A DNA stretch of 64,000 nt, taken from the NCBI RefSeq assembly GCF_003674095.1, contig NZ_RDBF01000004.1:186001-250000 (forward strand), written 5' to 3'. The stretch's first letter is position 1. Every line of letters begins with the position of its first letter. Source of the stretch: Aeromicrobium phragmitis (GTDB lineage: Bacteria > Actinomycetota > Actinomycetes > Propionibacteriales > Nocardioidaceae). Below, in pieces: positions 22,944 to 32,605 of the stretch. The position numbers and the translations under genes are program-made. The notes under the pieces are model-generated. The model did not search any database and was not told the DNA's origin. It saw only the letters and a program-made list of their open reading frames with translations.

Positions 22944-25199
22944 GTGGACTCCCATGTCCCTCCGGCCGCGCACACCCCGGCCTACGACCCGGTCGACCTG
23001 TCGACGTGTGAGCGCGAACCCATCCATATCCCCGGTGCGATCCAGCCGCACGGGGTGTTGCTGGCGATCGACGAGGACGCGACGATCGTGGTCGCCTCCA
23101 GTAACTGTGCCGCTGCCATCGGTGCCGATCACCAGAGCCTCCTTGGTCAGCCGCTCGAACGAGCCCTGGGCCACGCCGCCGCCGGAGCGATCCGCGATGC
23201 GCTGGTGGCCGACGATCTCAGCGAACCGCTTCACGTGGTCCTTCCCGGCGAGCCGGCTCACGGTGACCTGCTGGGCGTCCCCGTCGACCTCGTCGTGCAC
23301 CGCTCCGGCCCCCGTGTGCTCGTCGAAATCGAACGCGAGCGCGTTCTCAGCGCTCACCGCGTGACGTACCGGGCCGCGCGCGCGGCGATGGGCCGGTTGA
23401 GCGAGACGCAGAGCATCGAGGAGCTGTGCGAGAGACTCGCCGTCGAGGTACGCGATCTCACGGGCTTCGACCGGGTGATGGTCTACCGCTTCGACGAGGA
23501 CTGGAACGGCGAGGTCGTGGCCGAGGAGAAGCGCGACGACCTCAACTCCTTCCGAGGACTGCACTATCCGGCCAGCGATATCCCGGCCCAGGCACGTCGC
23601 CTCTACACCACCAACTGGACGCGCCTCATCGCCGACGTCGCCTACACGCCGGTGCCGCTCGACCCGGTGCTCGATCCGCACTCCGGCTCGCCGTTGGACC
23701 TGTCCCACTCGGTGCTGCGCAGCGTCTCGCCGATCCACCTCGAGTACCTGGGCAACATGGGGGTCACGGCTTCGATGTCGGTGTCGATGGTGCGCGACGG
23801 ACAACTGTGGGGACTGGTGGCGTGTCATCACTACTCGGGCCCGCATCACGTCCCGTACGACGTCCGCTCCATGGCAGAGTTCCTGGGGCAAACGGCATCG
23901 CAGCTCATCGATGAGCGGGAGCGTTCGGACACGCGGATCGAGGAGCTCGTCGCCCAGTCGGTGCTGTCCGGGATCACCGCCCGCCTCGCGGGCGACCCGG
24001 GTTACCCGCTCAAGACGCTCATGAACGACGCTCGGCTGCTGGAGCTAGTGGACGCCGACGGCGCAGCGCTGTGGCACGACGGTGACCTGCTCACCATCGG
24101 AAACGTTCCTGACGACCCAGCCTTGTTGAAGCGCATCGCTGCAGCGATGCGGACCAACGAGAGCCCCGTGCACTGCAGTCACCAGATCGGGGTGCTCCAG
24201 CCCGATCTGGCCGGGCGGGAGAACGTCCCCGCAGGAGCACTCGTCACGCAAATCGGCACCGCGACCCTGATGTTCGTGCGCCAGGAGTTGGTGCGCGTCG
24301 TCGACTGGGGCGGAGATCCGCGCAACAAGCAGATCGCAGCGGCCGAAGGGCCGGACGTGCGGTTGAGCCCGCGCAAGTCCTTCGAGAAGTGGCGCGGCGT
24401 CGTACGAGGCCGTAGCGAGCCGTGGCGGACGTGGCAGCTGGAGACGGTGGACCGTTTGCGTCAGTACCTCGAGGCCAAGTTGTTGCGGCGCTCGCGTGAG
24501 CAGATCGCGATCGCCGAATCGCTCCAGCGCACGCTCGTGCTCGACGAAGCACCGGAGGTCGAAGGACTCGAGGTGCTGGCTCGTTACCGTCCCGCGGAAG
24601 GCAGTCAGCTCGGCGGCGACTGGTGGGACGAGTTTTCCCTGCCGGACGGCCGCGCTGCCTTCGTCGTCGGCGATGTCGCCGGCCACGGCGTCGGTGCCGC
24701 CACCGCGATGGCGCAGGTCCGCACGGCGCTGCGCGCGTATCTGGCAGACGGTCACTCGCCGGCCTCTTGCTTGGATCGTCTCGATCACCTGATGGGCTCG
24801 CTCATCCCCGGGCAGACGGCGACGGCGGTGATCGTGGTGTTCGAGCCCGCGGGCCGGGTAGTCGAGGTCGCCAGCGCCGGGCACTTGCCGCCGCTGCTCG
24901 TCCGCGACGGTTCGGTCAATCCGATCGGCGCTACTCCGCGGCCGCTGCTGGGGGTCGGGATGGGCGAGGCCGTGTCGGTCGTCGAACAGCTGCGCGCGGG
25001 TGACATTCTGCTGATCTTCACCGACGGTCTGGTCGAACGTCGCAACGTCCCGCTCGACGCATCGCTGGCCGTGCTGCGCAAGGCGAGTGCCGCCCGACCG
25101 GCCGGAGCGTCCCTGCGCTCGTGGGTGGATGCGCTGGTCAACGCGGTGCCCGGCACCCTCGACGACGATATGACGCTCGTCGCCCTGCGCGTCGAATGA
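22944..25199 (+). CDS. Bacteriophytochrome with PP2C/SpoIIE phosphatase output
   Basis: About 751 residues. PAS domain 15-120 contains the biliverdin-attaching cysteine Cys22 in the block DLSTCEREPIHIPGAIQPHG. The GAF domain (about 140-300) has PASDIPAQARRLY, the chromophore-binding signature. The PHY domain (about 310-490) has the tongue motif SPRKSFEKW. Residues about 525-751 are a PPM-type phosphatase with GGDWWDEF, VGDVAGHGVGAATAMAQ, FTDGLVERR and DDDMTLV (metal-binding acids present). It should sense red/far-red light and dephosphorylate a protein, for example an anti-sigma-factor antagonist. GTG 22944 has GAGG seven bases upstream; TTG 22932 is an alternative. No haem oxygenase gene is in the window. 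Confidence 0.92.
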   Translation: MDSHVPPAAHTPAYDPVDLSTCEREPIHIPGAIQPHGVLLAIDEDATIVVASSNCAAAIGADHQSLLGQPLERALGHAAAGAIRDALVADDLSEPLHVVLPGEPAHGDLLGVPVDLVVHRSGPRVLVEIERERVLSAHRVTYRAARAAMGRLSETQSIEELCERLAVEVRDLTGFDRVMVYRFDEDWNGEVVAEEKRDDLNSFRGLHYPASDIPAQARRLYTTNWTRLIADVAYTPVPLDPVLDPHSGSPLDLSHSVLRSVSPIHLEYLGNMGVTASMSVSMVRDGQLWGLVACHHYSGPHHVPYDVRSMAEFLGQTASQLIDERERSDTRIEELVAQSVLSGITARLAGDPGYPLKTLMNDARLLELVDADGAALWHDGDLLTIGNVPDDPALLKRIAAAMRTNESPVHCSHQIGVLQPDLAGRENVPAGALVTQIGTATLMFVRQELVRVVDWGGDPRNKQIAAAEGPDVRLSPRKSFEKWRGVVRGRSEPWRTWQLETVDRLRQYLEAKLLRRSREQIAIAESLQRTLVLDEAPEVEGLEVLARYRPAEGSQLGGDWWDEFSLPDGRAAFVVGDVAGHGVGAATAMAQVRTALRAYLADGHSPASCLDRLDHLMGSLIPGQTATAVIVVFEPAGRVVEVASAGHLPPLLVRDGSVNPIGATPRPLLGVGMGEAVSVVEQLRAGDILLIFTDGLVERRNVPLDASLAVLRKASAARPAGASLRSWVDALVNAVPGTLDDDMTLVALRVE

Positions 25200-25200
25200 A

Positions 25201-25215
25201 TCCCAGCCCCTGGGA
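25201..25215 (+). terminator. Short hairpin after phytochrome gene
   Basis: TCCCAG-CCC-CTGGGA immediately follows the stop codon of the phytochrome gene. There is no T-run, so it is a weak terminator or RNA 3'-end stabiliser at best. Confidence 0.35.
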
Positions 25216-25338
25216 GAGGAGCATGGTGACGCGACCCGGGGGAGGGGGACCTTACCTGCGCATGGATAGACTCGGCGGCGTTCGTGGTGTGCCGGGAAGA
25301 CTGGTCGGCGTTGTGTCGTCGTCCCCGAAAGCGTGCTC

Positions 25339-28050
25339 ATGACCCTGCTCGGCCTGCTCATCGGCGGCTGGCTGCTGACGGCGCTCGCGCCGTTGTTCGC
25401 TCGCTGGCTCGGCCACCGCGCCGGCTGGCCCTTGGCCGCCGGCCTGCTGGTGCTCGCCGCGATGGCGTTCCTGCTCGGCTACGACGCGAACGTCGAACAG
25501 TCCGTCCCCTGGATCCCCTCCCTCGACATCGCGCTACGACTGCGGCTCGACGGGCTGTCGATGGTCTTCGTGGCCCTCGTGCTCGTCGTCGGCGCGCTGG
25601 TAATGATCTACTCCACGGCGTATTTCCGGGGTAAACCGACGGTCAGCTATTACACGCTCATGACGGCGTTCGCCGCGTCGATGACCATGCTGGTTCTCGC
25701 CGACGATCTGGTGCTGCTGTTCGTGAGCTGGGAGTTCACCACGCTGTGCTCCTACCTGTTGATCCTTCGCTCCGGTCCCGACGCCGGCCCCCCGGCGACC
25801 CGGACCCTCCTGGTCACCGTCGCGGGCGGCCTGTGCCTGCTGGCGGCCGTCGCGACGATCACCGTCCGCACCGGCACGACTCACCTGACGACCGCCCTCG
25901 CCGACCCCGCCTGGGCGGAGGACGGCACGTTCGCGGCGACGGTCGCCGTCCTCGTCGCGGTGGCAGCGATGACCAAGTCCGCGCAGTTCCCCTTCCATGC
26001 CTGGTTGCCCGATGCGATGGTGGCGCCGGCACCGGTGAGCGCGTACCTCCACGCCGCGGCGATGGTGAAGGCCGGCATCTACCTGCTGCTGCGCTTCGCC
26101 GAGCCTGCGTCGCACGCCCCGGTGTGGTCGGTTCTGCTGATCAGCGTGGGCCTCGTGACCTCGTTCATCGGGGCGATCTTCGCGCTGCAGCGCACCGATC
26201 TCAAAGCCCTGCTGGCGTACTCGACGGTCAGCCATCTGGGTCTGCTCACCCTCGTGATCGGCATCGGGACCACCACGGCGCTCACCGCCGCGGTCGTCCA
26301 CGTCATCGCCCACGCGTCGTTCAAGTCCGCCGGGTTCCTCTACGTCGGACTGTTGGAGAAACGCGCCGGTACGCGCGACATCCGCGAGGTGCGCGGACTG
26401 CTGCGGAGCATGCCGTTCGCGTCCGCCTTGATCCTCGTCGCGGCGATCGCGATGGGCGGCATCCCGCCGACGCTCGGGTTCGTCAGCAAGGAACTGGTCA
26501 TCGACGGCGCGCTGCACGGAACGGGTCTGTGGCTCGCGGCGCTCGTCGCGCTGTCGGCGGCGATCACCGTGGCGTACAGCGGCCGCGTGGTGGTCTCGAC
26601 GCTGCCCGGCACGCCGACCCCGCTCACGCCGGCCCGCGGGACGTGGCCCATGGCTGCCGCGATCGCGGTCGGGGCGCTGGCCGCCGGCGCGCTCGGACTG
26701 TTCGCGCCCGTGCTCGATCCCGTCGTCGGGCGCGCGGTGGCGGCGTCGGGCGGTGCGGCCGACGTGCACCTCGCGCTCTGGCACGGTGTGAACACGGCAC
26801 TCGGTCTCTCCCTCGCGGCCATCGCCGCCGGGGTCGTGCTGATCCTCGCCCGCCGCGGCGTCGATCGAGCACTCGATCGGCGGCTCTTCCCGATCACCGG
26901 CGTCGGCGCCGTCGAAGCGATCCAGCACGGCGTGGTCGTCGGAGGGCGGCGGCTCGGCGACTTCGGTCGCACGACCGCGCCGGCCGCGCATCTGGCGGTT
27001 CCGCTCGTGCTCGTCGCGCTGATTGGTGCCGGCGGCCTGGTCATGCTGCGCCCGACCTGGGAGGCGGTGCCGTCGACCTGGGTCGATGCGGGCCTGCTGC
27101 TGGTGGTGTCGGGCGGTGTCCTGGCGACACTGCTGGCGCGCACGCGGCTCGGTGCCGTGATCTCCGTCGGGATCGCCGGCTTCGCGGTGGCCCTGTGGTT
27201 CTTCACCCTCGGTGCGACCGACGTTGCGCTGACGCAGCTGCTCGTGGAGATCCTCACCGTCGTGATCATGGTGCTGGTACTTCGCCATCTTCCACCGGGC
27301 TTCCCGCGGCGTCCCCGCGGCCGCAGCATCGTCGCGGCGGTGCTGGCGGTGGCCGCGGGCGTCGTCGCGACGTTCGCCACGCTGGTGTTCACCGGAGGCT
27401 CGGAGTTGTCGACCGTCGGTCGGTGGTTCATCGAAAACGGTCCGGAGGCCACGGGCGGATCTAACGTCGTCAACACGATCCTGGTGGAGTTCCGTGCCTT
27501 GGACACCTTCGGCGAACTCGTGGTCCTCGCGGTGGCCGCTCTGGCGATCGCCGCGCTGGTCGAGGCCCGCCCCCAGATGACGCGGCCAGTGCTGCCGACG
27601 GCCTCGCGGATGCTCGAGCCGCCCGCGCTCAACATGGTCTTCATCCGGGTGTTCGCTCGGTTGCTCATCCCGCTCATGGTCTTCGGCTCGATCTACGCGC
27701 TGCTGCGTGGTCACAACGCACCGGGCGGGGGCTTCATTGCGGCCCTCATCGGAGCGGCCGCCCTCGCCCTGCGCTACCTCGCCGCACCGACCGACGACGA
27801 CGCCCGTTCGGGTCTGCCGTACCTGTCGATCGCCGGCGCCGGCGTGGTGGTCGCGGCGGCGAGCGGCTTCCTCGGTTTCGCCGAGCAGTCCTTCCTGACA
27901 CCGCTGCACGGCTACGTGTTCGGGTACCACCTGACGTCGTCGCTGGTCTTCGACGTCGGTGTCTATCTCGCCGTGTTCGGCGTCATCCTCGGCGCGCTCG
28001 ACCTACTCGGCGTTCCTCGCGTCCTGACGAAGGGGAGTGAGAGCCGATGA
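25339..28050 (+). CDS. mrpA: Mrp Na+/H+ antiporter subunit A (with MrpB-like C-terminus)
   Basis: A 903-residue integral membrane protein. The N-terminal 500 residues are NuoL-like, with the proton-pathway landmarks [30 protein letters not shown] and [13 protein letters not shown]. The C-terminal 300 residues contain the MrpB-type module ([10 protein letters not shown]-like [14 protein letters not shown]). No separate mrpB follows, as is normal for fused actinobacterial operons. It works in the cytoplasmic membrane in a hetero-oligomer that exchanges Na+ for H+. ATG 25339 is chosen over GTG 25333; a -10-like TAGACT (25267-25272) lies upstream. Confidence 0.93.
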   Translation: MTLLGLLIGGWLLTALAPLFARWLGHRAGWPLAAGLLVLAAMAFLLGYDANVEQSVPWIPSLDIALRLRLDGLSMVFVALVLVVGALVMIYSTAYFRGKPTVSYYTLMTAFAASMTMLVLADDLVLLFVSWEFTTLCSYLLILRSGPDAGPPATRTLLVTVAGGLCLLAAVATITVRTGTTHLTTALADPAWAEDGTFAATVAVLVAVAAMTKSAQFPFHAWLPDAMVAPAPVSAYLHAAAMVKAGIYLLLRFAEPASHAPVWSVLLISVGLVTSFIGAIFALQRTDLKALLAYSTVSHLGLLTLVIGIGTTTALTAAVVHVIAHASFKSAGFLYVGLLEKRAGTRDIREVRGLLRSMPFASALILVAAIAMGGIPPTLGFVSKELVIDGALHGTGLWLAALVALSAAITVAYSGRVVVSTLPGTPTPLTPARGTWPMAAAIAVGALAAGALGLFAPVLDPVVGRAVAASGGAADVHLALWHGVNTALGLSLAAIAAGVVLILARRGVDRALDRRLFPITGVGAVEAIQHGVVVGGRRLGDFGRTTAPAAHLAVPLVLVALIGAGGLVMLRPTWEAVPSTWVDAGLLLVVSGGVLATLLARTRLGAVISVGIAGFAVALWFFTLGATDVALTQLLVEILTVVIMVLVLRHLPPGFPRRPRGRSIVAAVLAVAAGVVATFATLVFTGGSELSTVGRWFIENGPEATGGSNVVNTILVEFRALDTFGELVVLAVAALAIAALVEARPQMTRPVLPTASRMLEPPALNMVFIRVFARLLIPLMVFGSIYALLRGHNAPGGGFIAALIGAAALALRYLAAPTDDDARSGLPYLSIAGAGVVVAAASGFLGFAEQSFLTPLHGYVFGYHLTSSLVFDVGVYLAVFGVILGALDLLGVPRVLTKGSESR

Positions 28051-28367
28051 CGCTCGCCATCACCGTCGGCGTGCTCGTTGCCGGGGCCGTCTACCTGCTC
28101 ACCGCCCGCACGTTCCTGCGCGTCGTGCTCGGCTTCGTCCTCCTCAGCCATGCCGCCAACCTGCTGCTGTTCAGCACCGGCGGGATCGCGCGGCGGGGGG
28201 AACCGCTGGGAAGCGAGTTGGACGCCGCCGTCACCGCCGATCCGTTGCCGCAGGCGTTCGTCTTGACCGCGATCGTCATCGCCTTCGCCATCACCATCTA
28301 TCTGCTCTCGCTGGCGATCTCGGGTCGCCATGACGAGGACGAGGACGAGGAAGGTGAGGACCGATGA
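28047..28367 (+). CDS. mrpC: Mrp antiporter subunit C
   Basis: A 106-residue NuoK-like protein with three helices and the conserved [18 protein letters not shown] and [14 protein letters not shown] blocks. The C-terminus is strikingly acidic ([11 protein letters not shown]). It overlaps mrpA by four bases and mrpD by four bases. Confidence 0.92.
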   Translation: MTLAITVGVLVAGAVYLLTARTFLRVVLGFVLLSHAANLLLFSTGGIARRGEPLGSELDAAVTADPLPQAFVLTAIVIAFAITIYLLSLAISGRHDEDEDEEGEDR

Positions 28368-29839
28368 GCGGTGCGATCCTGCCGCTGTTCATTGCCGTGC
28401 CGCTCATCGCCGCCGGCATCGCCGCGTTCGCCCGCGAGGGACGTCGCTGGCCCTTGGCGCTGCTCTTCGCCACACTGGCGGCCCAGTTCGTGGCGTCGTT
28501 CGGCCTGATCGGTGGGACCCGTCAGGGCGAGGTGCTCGTCGACGGCGTCGGCGGCTGGTTGCCGGGCATCGCCATCCCGTTCGCCGCCGACATGCTCTCG
28601 GCGCTGATGCTGACCTTCACGAGCGGCCTGTCGCTGGTGTGCTGCTGGTACGCGGTCTCCAGCGGAGTCGGGCGCATCCGGTTGTTCGCGCCGCTCGTGC
28701 TGGCGATGACCGCCGGCGTCAACGGCGCCTTGCTCACCGCCGACTTGTTCAACCTCTTCGTCTTCATCGAGGTCATGCTCATGCCCTCGTACGGACTGAT
28801 GATCCTGGCGCGGCGCGGGCGAGGCACCGAGCGCTCCGTCTACGGGTCGCGCCTCTACGTGAGCTTCAACCTCTTCGTCTCGACGCTGTTCCTCATGGCC
28901 GTGGGGTTGGTGTACGCCACCGCCGACACGGTCAATCTCGGCCTGCTGGCGGGAGCCGCGAAGGAGTCCGGGCTCGTCGCCGCAGCCGCGGCGATCGCGC
29001 TCGCCGCGCTCGGCATGAAAGCCGCGCTGCTGCCGACCCACGCTTGGCTGACGCAGGCCTACCCGTCGACGTCTCCTGCGATCACGGCATTGTTCTCCGG
29101 GCTCCACACCAAGGTCGCGGTGTACGCGATCTACCGGCTGTACGCGGTGATCTTCGACGGTGACGACCGGTGGCTGCTCGTCGGGCTGGTGATCTTCGGC
29201 GCGACGATCGCCGTCGGGGCGATGGCCACGGCGGGTGAACGCTCGATGCGGTCGATGCTCTCGTTCAGCATGGTCAGCCACATCGGCTACATCCTGGTCG
29301 GCGTCGGACTGTTCACCATCGGAGGTCTCGCCGCGGGCCTGTTCTACCTGTTGCACCACATGGTGGTGAAGGCGTCGCAGTTCCTCTCGGTGGGCGCGAT
29401 CGAGGACACTTACGGCACCGACCGGATCGACAGGTTGCGGGGGATCGGCCGGCGCGAGCCGCTGGTCGCCGCCACCTTCGCCATCGCAGCCCTCTCGCTC
29501 GCGGGCCTGCCGCCGTTCTCCGGATTCGTGGCGAAACTGGTGCTGGTGATCGCGACGATCGACGCGGGGTACGTGGTGCTCGCCGTCGTGCTCATCGCCG
29601 CGAGCCTCGTCACGTTGCTGGCGATGCTGCGGATCTGGAACGCGGTCTTCATGTCGCCGGTCCCGGAGGGCGAGGCGCCGACCAGGCGCATCCCGTGGTC
29701 GCTTGCCGCGCCGGGGGCGGTCCTGGCGGCCGTGACCATCGCGCTCGGGCTAGGGGCTCAGCTGCTCATCCCGCTCACCGAGGTCGCGGCCGAGGGGCTA
29801 CGCGACACGTCGGTCTATGTGACGGAGGTGCTGCGATGA
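28364..29839 (+). CDS. mrpD: Mrp antiporter subunit D
   Basis: A 491-residue NuoN/M-like proton-translocating subunit with about 14 helices. Landmarks are LFNLFVFIEVMLMPSYGL, the lysine-bearing KAALLPTHAWLTQAYPS and FYLLHHMVVKASQFL. It is the second large channel subunit of the Mrp complex and is coupled by four-base overlaps on both sides. Confidence 0.93.
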   Translation: MSGAILPLFIAVPLIAAGIAAFAREGRRWPLALLFATLAAQFVASFGLIGGTRQGEVLVDGVGGWLPGIAIPFAADMLSALMLTFTSGLSLVCCWYAVSSGVGRIRLFAPLVLAMTAGVNGALLTADLFNLFVFIEVMLMPSYGLMILARRGRGTERSVYGSRLYVSFNLFVSTLFLMAVGLVYATADTVNLGLLAGAAKESGLVAAAAAIALAALGMKAALLPTHAWLTQAYPSTSPAITALFSGLHTKVAVYAIYRLYAVIFDGDDRWLLVGLVIFGATIAVGAMATAGERSMRSMLSFSMVSHIGYILVGVGLFTIGGLAAGLFYLLHHMVVKASQFLSVGAIEDTYGTDRIDRLRGIGRREPLVAATFAIAALSLAGLPPFSGFVAKLVLVIATIDAGYVVLAVVLIAASLVTLLAMLRIWNAVFMSPVPEGEAPTRRIPWSLAAPGAVLAAVTIALGLGAQLLIPLTEVAAEGLRDTSVYVTEVLR

Positions 29840-30198
29840 AGGGCGCACTCTCGATGCCGTGGCGACTGGTCCTCTTCACGCTCTGGTACATCGGCCAGGT
29901 ACTCAAGAGCGCCTCGCAGGTCAGCCACGACATCGTCACCCCAGGACGCGAAGCCACTCCACGCGTGGTGCGCATGCCCGCCCAGTCGACGACGGACGCG
30001 CAACTCACCGCGATCGCGTCGCTGATCACGCTCACGCCGGGCACGTTGACCATCGGTGTCGTGGAGCGAGAAGGCGGTCGAGATCTGCTGGTGCATTCGA
30101 TGTACGACCCGGACCGAGACACCGCAGTGCACCATCTGCGCGAGATGGAGGCCCGGATGCTCAATGCCGTGACGATCAAGGGAGGGTATCGCGCATGA
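29836..30198 (+). CDS. mrpE: Mrp antiporter subunit E
   Basis: A 120-residue protein with a short membrane anchor (WRLVLFTLWYIGQVLKSA) and a soluble domain containing TAIASLITLTPGTLT, which is typical of MrpE. ATG 29836 overlaps the mrpD stop; longer in-frame starts would overlap mrpD unreasonably. Confidence 0.9.
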   Translation: MKGALSMPWRLVLFTLWYIGQVLKSASQVSHDIVTPGREATPRVVRMPAQSTTDAQLTAIASLITLTPGTLTIGVVEREGGRDLLVHSMYDPDRDTAVHHLREMEARMLNAVTIKGGYRA

Positions 30199-30452
30199 CG
30201 GGTATCGACATCGCCGTCGTGGTGGTCGCGGTGGCCATCGTCCTCGCGGTCGTGCGTATCGTCCTCGGGCCAACTCCCGCGGATCGCGCCGTGGCCGCCG
30301 ATCTCTTGAGCTTCGGCATCATCGCGGAGATCGCCCTGATCGGCACCCGAGCCGGCAGCATCGGAACCTACGATCTCGTTCTCGTCGCCACCCTGGTCGC
30401 GTTCCTGTCGGCGGTCTCGCTCGCTCGGGTCATGGGAAGGGGACGTCGATGA
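30195..30452 (+). CDS. mrpF: Mrp antiporter subunit F
   Basis: An 85-residue, three-helix membrane protein with RIVLGPTPADRAVAADLL, the diagnostic MrpF block. Four-base overlaps with mrpE and mrpG keep it in strict translational coupling. Confidence 0.9.
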   Translation: MTGIDIAVVVVAVAIVLAVVRIVLGPTPADRAVAADLLSFGIIAEIALIGTRAGSIGTYDLVLVATLVAFLSAVSLARVMGRGRR

Positions 30453-30769
30453 GCTGGTACGAGCTGCTCGGACAGATCCTCGTCGTGGTCGGCGCGCTGA
30501 TCTTCGTGATCGCCGGCGTGGGCCTGTTGAAGCTGCGCGATCCGTTCATGCGGACGTCTGCTGTGGCCACGGCAGCTGGGCTCGGGGTGTCCTTCGTCGT
30601 CGGTGGAACGGTGCTGGTGGATCCTCACCCCATCGATGCGGTCAAGGTGGTCATCGCCATCGCACTGCAGCTCATCACCTCGGTGATCGGCGGCATCGCG
30701 ATCGCGCGGGCCGCGGTGATGTCCGGACACGAGTTCGACGACACAGACACTACCGACCTCGACATCTGA
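30449..30769 (+). CDS. mrpG: Mrp antiporter subunit G
   Basis: A 106-residue three-helix protein with GVGLLKLRDPFMRTSAVATA, the conserved MrpG motif. The acidic tail ends with DTDTTDLDI. It is the last gene of the mrp operon and ends six bases before the convergent P450 gene. Confidence 0.92.
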   Translation: MSWYELLGQILVVVGALIFVIAGVGLLKLRDPFMRTSAVATAAGLGVSFVVGGTVLVDPHPIDAVKVVIAIALQLITSVIGGIAIARAAVMSGHEFDDTDTTDLDI

Positions 30770-30775
30770 GTTCGC

Positions 30776-31972
30776 TCAGAGCGTCAGGCTCGCCCGGTAG
30801 GGGCGCGGTGGCATCCGACTGTGGTTGCCCCGCATCGAAGGGCCATGGCCCTCGATCGCGTCGAACTCGGCGAGCCGGACGGCGAACACCTCGATCAGCT
30901 CGATCGCGACGTCCTCGCCCGGGCAACGGTGACCGTCTCGCTTGTCACCGCCGCCCTGCGGGATGAGGTCGTACTGGCCGGCCACGCGATCGTTGAACCG
31001 TTCGGGGCGGAAGTTCTCCGGGTCGGTCCAGATTTCGGGGTCGTTGAGGTGCTGCCAGATGTCGATGACGAACCGGCCTCCCGCCGGCACCTCGTGCCCC
31101 TCGAACGACGCGGCCGTGCGCGGTCGGGCGGCGAGGACCGGCACGAACGGGTAGTAGCGGCGCAGTTCGTGAGCGTAGGCCTTCGGATCGACCGAACGGA
31201 CCTTCACCGCGAATCGGTACTCCGGCCACTCCACGAAGCTCTCGGCCGCGGCCGCGACGAACCAGGCCACGGCGACCGTCGGCCGCAGCACGTTGAGCAG
31301 TTCCACGGCGGCGACGCTCAGCGGCAGAGGACGTCCGTCCGGTCCCGTCCACGACGCCACTGTGCCCAGCGGCGTCTCGGTCTCCCCGCTCTTGCGGGCC
31401 CGCTTGATCTCGGCGCGAGCCCACCGCTGGGCGCCGATGCGGCCCTTGACCGCGCGGAGCTGACGGCGCCCCGCGGAACCGAAACCGTCGATCATCGACA
31501 CCATCTGGGAGGTGCCGCGCCGGACACCGACCGCGTCAGCGGACACCCCGGCCCAGTCCCGGACGGCGGTGAAGAGGACTTCGCACGCCATGCTGAAAAC
31601 GTCGGGGACGAACCCGAGTTCGGCGATCCGGCGGTCCCACTCGGCTCCGGCCCGCCGGGCCACGTCGAACGCGGCCGTCTCGTCCAGCAGGTCGACGAAC
31701 TGTGCTTTGCGATGACGGTGCTCGTCGTCGTCCGTGCTGTGGATCGCTCCGGGACCGAAGAGGGTCATCGCCGGGATCGGCGGGGCGGCGCCTTTGCGCG
31801 ACAGCGTGGGCTCGGTGTAGAAGAACCGCGCGGCCTCCACACCCTCGATGACCGTCGCCGGCCGCCCCATCAGTCGGGTCGTGACCGGTCCCGGATCATC
31901 GTCGCGAAGCCAGCGCGTGAAGTCGTAGCCGCGGCGGATGAGAGAGAGCGATTGGTCGCGCATGTCATCCAT
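30776..31972 (-). CDS. CYP152-type (fatty-acid peroxygenase) cytochrome P450
   Basis: About 398 residues. The haem loop reads IPQGGGDKRDGHRCPGED, the CYP152 form with the axial cysteine, and the I-helix has the Arg-Pro pair in LRPTVAVAWF instead of the acid-alcohol pair of normal P450s. The N-terminus DQSLSLIRRGYDF also matches P450-BSbeta/OleT. Such enzymes use hydrogen peroxide to hydroxylate or decarboxylate fatty acids. The start is set at ATG 31972; a TTG at 31999 and an ATG at 31963 are alternatives. It stands alone, downstream of a broken glycosyltransferase. Confidence 0.87.
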   Translation of the reverse strand: MDDMRDQSLSLIRRGYDFTRWLRDDDPGPVTTRLMGRPATVIEGVEAARFFYTEPTLSRKGAAPPIPAMTLFGPGAIHSTDDDEHRHRKAQFVDLLDETAAFDVARRAGAEWDRRIAELGFVPDVFSMACEVLFTAVRDWAGVSADAVGVRRGTSQMVSMIDGFGSAGRRQLRAVKGRIGAQRWARAEIKRARKSGETETPLGTVASWTGPDGRPLPLSVAAVELLNVLRPTVAVAWFVAAAAESFVEWPEYRFAVKVRSVDPKAYAHELRRYYPFVPVLAARPRTAASFEGHEVPAGGRFVIDIWQHLNDPEIWTDPENFRPERFNDRVAGQYDLIPQGGGDKRDGHRCPGEDVAIELIEVFAVRLAEFDAIEGHGPSMRGNHSRMPPRPYRASLTL

Positions 31973-32013
31973 CCAAAGCTGAATCGAGGGGACCGGCAAC
32001 CGGAGGCGTCCGC

Positions 32014-32515
32014 TCAGGCCAGGACCAGGGACTGAAGCGTCGCGGCGAAGCGCCGTGCGCCCAGCCCGTCACACCAGGACGACCACGCGGCACCGTCGAG
32101 ACTGCGCGCCTCGTCGAGGAGCTCTGGCCATCCTCGGGCGGGGAAGGACCAGCTCACGAGCGCCGGCCAGGCCCCGCGCCGCAGCGCTTCAGCGGCGCAC
32201 AGCTCCTCCTCGTGCGGCCGCTCGCGCGGGATGATCACCGCCGGTCGACGACGGGCGCTCACCTCGGCGATGACGTCCTGGCCCGCGTGGCAGATCACCA
32301 CATCGGACTCGTCCAGCAGTCGCTGCGTATCGCGATGCCAGACGCCGTGCCGGGCGATGGTCCAGTGCGACGGGAAGGGTGAGCCACGGCATCGACGCTT
32401 CGAGCGGACGGCTGTGTGAGGACAAGACGGTGACGGGCTCGTCGAGCGCGCCGGTCAACGCGAGTATCCGGCCCAGGTGGTCGCGACCTTCGTGGTCCGC
32501 GTAATACCCGATCAT
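32014..32515 (-). pseudogene. Decayed MurG-like glycosyltransferase
   Basis: The 5' part reads MIGYYADHEGRDHLGRILAL and continues to SMPWLTLPVALD (a UDP-glycosyltransferase N-terminus). After about 54 codons the coding signal moves to another frame with RHGVWHRDTQRLLDESDVV, then the acceptor/donor loop ICHAGQDVIAEVSARRRPAV and a normal C-terminus. The shift occurs near 32360, and most of the central sequence of a normal 300-400-residue enzyme is missing. So an internal deletion with frame change has destroyed the gene. Confidence 0.75.
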
Positions 32516-32605
32516 CGGTGCCCTTTGCGAGGACGCGGGCGATGCGGCTGGTGTCGAACCGAGGTTTCACTGTTTCACGGGGCAGTGCCCGGTGCAAGGG
32601 AAGCG

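Noticed and set aside
25534-27930. Long minus-strand open frame (798 codons) opposite mrpA
   Set aside because: Composition is Arg/His/Asp-rich with no domain, and it mirrors the codon pattern of the real mrpA on the plus strand.
25339-30769. Complex I (nuo) fragment
   Set aside because: The NuoL/K/N-like genes are followed by MrpE, F and G, which exist only in Mrp antiporters.
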